DNA of 5,189 nt, taken from NCBI GenBank assembly GCA_020350865.1, contig CP070726.1, positions 1,352,442 through 1,357,630 of the forward strand. Reading direction: 5' to 3'. This DNA is from Thermoplasmata archaeon. Lineage in GTDB: Archaea > Thermoplasmatota > Thermoplasmata > GCA-020350865. Shown piece after piece: positions 4,891 to 5,189 of the stretch (position 1 is its first letter; each line of letters begins with the position of its first letter). The notes under the pieces are model-generated. The model searched no databases. It was not told the DNA's origin and worked only from the letters and a program-made list of their open reading frames with translations. The position numbers and the translations under genes are program-made.

Positions 4891-5085
4891 ATGATGAAAA
4901 CCGACAGTGTTAATAGATCAATCGGGGTTATTGATATTGCCGTGCCTCCAAAACCGCTGTCGGTAATTCCGGCTCAGATTTTTATGGGTCAGAACAAACA
5001 CTCAGGGGGAGGTTTTGATGAAAAAAAGAGAATTGCTAAGGGAGCTTGGGGCATGTACGTGCAGATTTCCGGATATCTATATTGA
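4891..5085 (+). CDS. Possible 64-aa hypothetical protein
   Basis: The ATG at 4891 has a strong SD (AGGAGGG, 4877-4883, seven bases upstream) and a TATA-like TTAATATA near 4833. The frame reads MMKTDSVNRSIGVIDIAVPP and continues to 5085. I recognise no family. It has no signal peptide, no membrane segment and no Cys. Its last 22 codons overlap a Cys-rich ORF in another frame that also has a good SD, so at most one of the two is real there. A nested inverted repeat covers 4901-4963, so the segment could instead be a structured leader for the downstream ORF. Confidence 0.35.
   Translation: MMKTDSVNRSIGVIDIAVPPKPLSVIPAQIFMGQNKHSGGGFDEKKRIAKGAWGMYVQISGYLY
4901..4963. repeat. Nested inverted repeats
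   Basis: CCGACAG (4901-4907) is the exact reverse complement of CTGTCGG (4957-4963). Inside it, ATCAAT (4917-4922) pairs with ATTGAT (4930-4935). Together they could form a two-helix RNA structure between the SD at 4877 and the next ORF at 5018. Confidence 0.35.
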
Positions 5086-5128
5086 AAGGGATATAGCTCT
5101 ATGTTTCAAATGCGGGGGGGTATGTTGA
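5018..5128 (+). CDS. Tiny Cys-rich zinc-ribbon-like protein, possibly frameshifted at a G7 run
   Basis: GGGGGAGG ends about five bases before the ATG at 5018. The 36-residue product has a CxC (C13, C15), then PDIYIERDIA, then CFKCGG (C29, C32) and a final Cys, the layout of a small zinc ribbon or metal-binding knuckle. A run of seven G (5114-5120) follows the codon for C32. With six G the frame would continue as GGYVEVFKIIRL and stop at 5153, giving 44 residues and a more natural strand after the knuckle. With seven it stops four codons on. The run may be a sequencing error, a real disabling slip, or a phase-variable site. I do not recognise the family. It overlaps the uncertain ORF 4891-5085. 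Confidence 0.5.
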   Translation: MKKRELLRELGACTCRFPDIYIERDIALCFKCGGVC

Positions 5129-5168
5129 GGTTTTTAAAATAATCCGCTTATAGATAGGAATTCATCAC

Positions 5169-5189
5169 ATGAATCCCGAACAGAACCTT
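5169..5189 (+). CDS. Possible gene start running off the right edge
   Basis: The ATG at 5169 opens MNPEQNL with no stop before the window ends. AGGAA (5156-5160) lies eight bases upstream as a weak SD, and TTTTTAAAA (5131-5139) is TATA-like. Seven codons are too few to name a product. Confidence 0.25.

Overview
This looks like an archaeal chromosome fragment. It encodes ribosomal protein L15e, a family found in archaea and eukaryotes but not bacteria. Several genes have archaeal TATA boxes about 25 nt before a plausible start site, followed by GGAGGTGA-type Shine-Dalgarno (SD) sites. The winged-helix/PAS/GAF regulator type is common in methanogens and Thermoplasmata-like Euryarchaeota. I lean towards a Thermoplasmatota-like lineage, but this is an impression and no marker here settles it.

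Layout. Positions 1-772 (+) hold the 3' part of a ThiI-like THUMP protein whose PP-loop is degenerate. It overlaps by 32 bp, tail to tail, with L15e (741-1556, -), which has a long Lys/Ala/Pro-rich N-terminal extension. Next, 1697-2872 (-) is a one-component sensor-regulator: winged helix, PAS, then GAF with a CxxCxxC cluster. Its promoter faces away from that of a small DUF1059 protein (3047-3235, +).

From about 2950 to the end the DNA looks like accessory sequence under rearrangement. The DUF1059 promoter plus its first few codons (2956-3062) recurs 341 bp downstream (3297-3403). The second copy keeps the promoter but has lost the SD and the gene, and is joined to a broken reading frame. 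Downstream is a coupled cupin-DsrE pair (3631-3984, 3988-4350), then a stub resembling the C-terminus of a SnoaL/NTF2-like protein (to 4556). An AT-rich stretch (4557-4890) follows, with another promoter and very short frames. The last 300 bases hold a possible 64-aa ORF, a tiny Cys-rich ORF interrupted near a G7 run, and a possible gene start at the right edge.

How the parts may fit (inference). The regulator may be a ligand- or redox-sensing transcription factor controlling the promoters that share TGTAAT elements, just upstream of its own gene and in the duplicate. The likely targets are small metal- or sulfur-related proteins (DUF1059, cupin, DsrE). The most notable signal is the duplicated promoter: one copy drives DUF1059, and the other appears to have become the promoter of the cupin-DsrE operon across a gene remnant.
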